In this document: positions 63,852 to 64,000 of the stretch, one piece after another | Layout of the letters: each line of letters starts with the position of its first letter | Position numbering within the stretch: position 1 is the first letter of the stretch | Source of the DNA: JAWKTM01 sp041399085 | GTDB taxonomy: Bacteria > Planctomycetota > Planctomycetia > Pirellulales > Pirellulaceae | NCBI GenBank assembly: GCA_041399085.1 | Contig: JAWKTM010000014.1 | Location: 1 to 64,000, forward strand | Direction: 5' to 3' | Length of the DNA stretch: 64,000 bases | The notes under the pieces: generated by a model | Seen by the model: the letters and a program-made list of their open reading frames with translations, nothing else | Told to the model about the DNA's origin: nothing | Databases searched by the model: none | Translations under genes and position numbers: made by a program

Positions 63852-64000
63852 TTATGTCGCTTCATCCCCATCCATGTCCCAATATTCTGATTCGTCCACG
63901 AATCCATACTTTTCGGCAATTATGGGATCGGTCGTCACCAGGCGGACATGGCCGGCGGAAATTTGGCTTGCATCATCAACCATGACTCCGTCCTGTCGCA
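63852..64000 (-). CDS. C-terminal fragment of an unrecognised protein (5' end outside window)
   Basis: A minus-strand frame enters from the right edge and ends with TAA at 63852-63854. The visible 48 codons read DGVMVDDASQISAGHVRLVT, then TDPIIAEKYGFVDESEYWDM and DGDEAT. The acidic ending and regular codon use look coding. It is 53 bp upstream of the ankyrin gene on the same strand, so they are likely co-transcribed. Family not recognised. Confidence 0.5.
   Translation of the reverse strand, partial: RQDGVMVDDASQISAGHVRLVTTDPIIAEKYGFVDESEYWDMDGDEAT

Overview
The window looks like a piece of a planctomycete chromosome, most like the Pirellulales, and probably a draft or metagenome-derived contig. 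This rests on gene content rather than a marker gene. It has an adjacent DUF1549/DUF1553 and DUF1501 pair, a planctomycete-type CxxCH protein, a Cys-type sulfatase, PQQ-like beta-propellers, ECF sigma factors with partners, lolCDE-type and FtsX-type permeases, a DUF11 surface protein and many Tat or Sec signal sequences. GC is high (about 60 percent by eye), with lower-GC patches around 7.4-8.7 kb, 34.6-35.4 kb and 62.9-64 kb that carry small accessory genes.

Layout. 0-7 kb: end of an unknown gene, the dITP/XTP pyrophosphatase rdgB, a tandem hairpin repeat, a DsbD-type thiol:disulfide transporter and a frame-broken valyl-tRNA synthetase with a zinc-ribbon insertion. 7-15 kb: a small membrane protein, an ECF sigma factor with its small partner, a broken membrane protein, a badly degraded Ser/Thr kinase and two helical or coiled-coil proteins, all on the minus strand. 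15-24 kb: a secreted Gly/Tyr-rich protein, an iduronate-2-sulfatase-like enzyme, a MoxR ATPase, an enolase-superfamily sugar-acid enzyme and two membrane proteins. 24-32 kb: DUF1549/1553 and DUF1501 proteins, mutY, ilvE and a LolD/LolC-like pair. 32-39.5 kb: a DUF11 surface protein, a zinc-ribbon protein, an SF1 helicase with a DbpA-like RNA-binding domain, thiO, and SxtJ-like and DUF5989-like membrane proteins. 39.5-44.5 kb: an accessory patch with a Tat-exported TIM-barrel protein, a structured repeat family, a 21-bp tandem array and a complete IS3-family element with target duplication. 44.5-57 kb: an MFS transporter, an FtsX-like permease, an SGNH esterase, a very large PQQ-methyltransferase-PQQ-malectin fusion, an intact hybrid histidine kinase, a CxxCH protein, rtcB and a double TRASH-like protein. 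57-64 kb: an ECF sigma factor with an anti-sigma factor carrying two CxxCH haem motifs, a SelD-associated-type FAD oxidoreductase, an MMPL exporter and ankyrin-repeat genes.

Many genes carry single-base frame breaks, often in short homopolymers, and a few stretches (4.3-5.95, 10.2-13, 35.67-36.19 and 46.1-46.5 kb) carry many. Since valS is essential and neighbouring genes of 3 kb are clean, low-quality assembly is at least as likely as gene decay. I give the whole gene span and state where the frame breaks.

The most interesting points are the membrane anti-sigma factor with a predicted extracytoplasmic dihaem tail, the covarying structured repeat family at 39.6-44.4 kb, the IS inserted against a palindromic repeat, and the PQQ/methyltransferase/malectin fusion.
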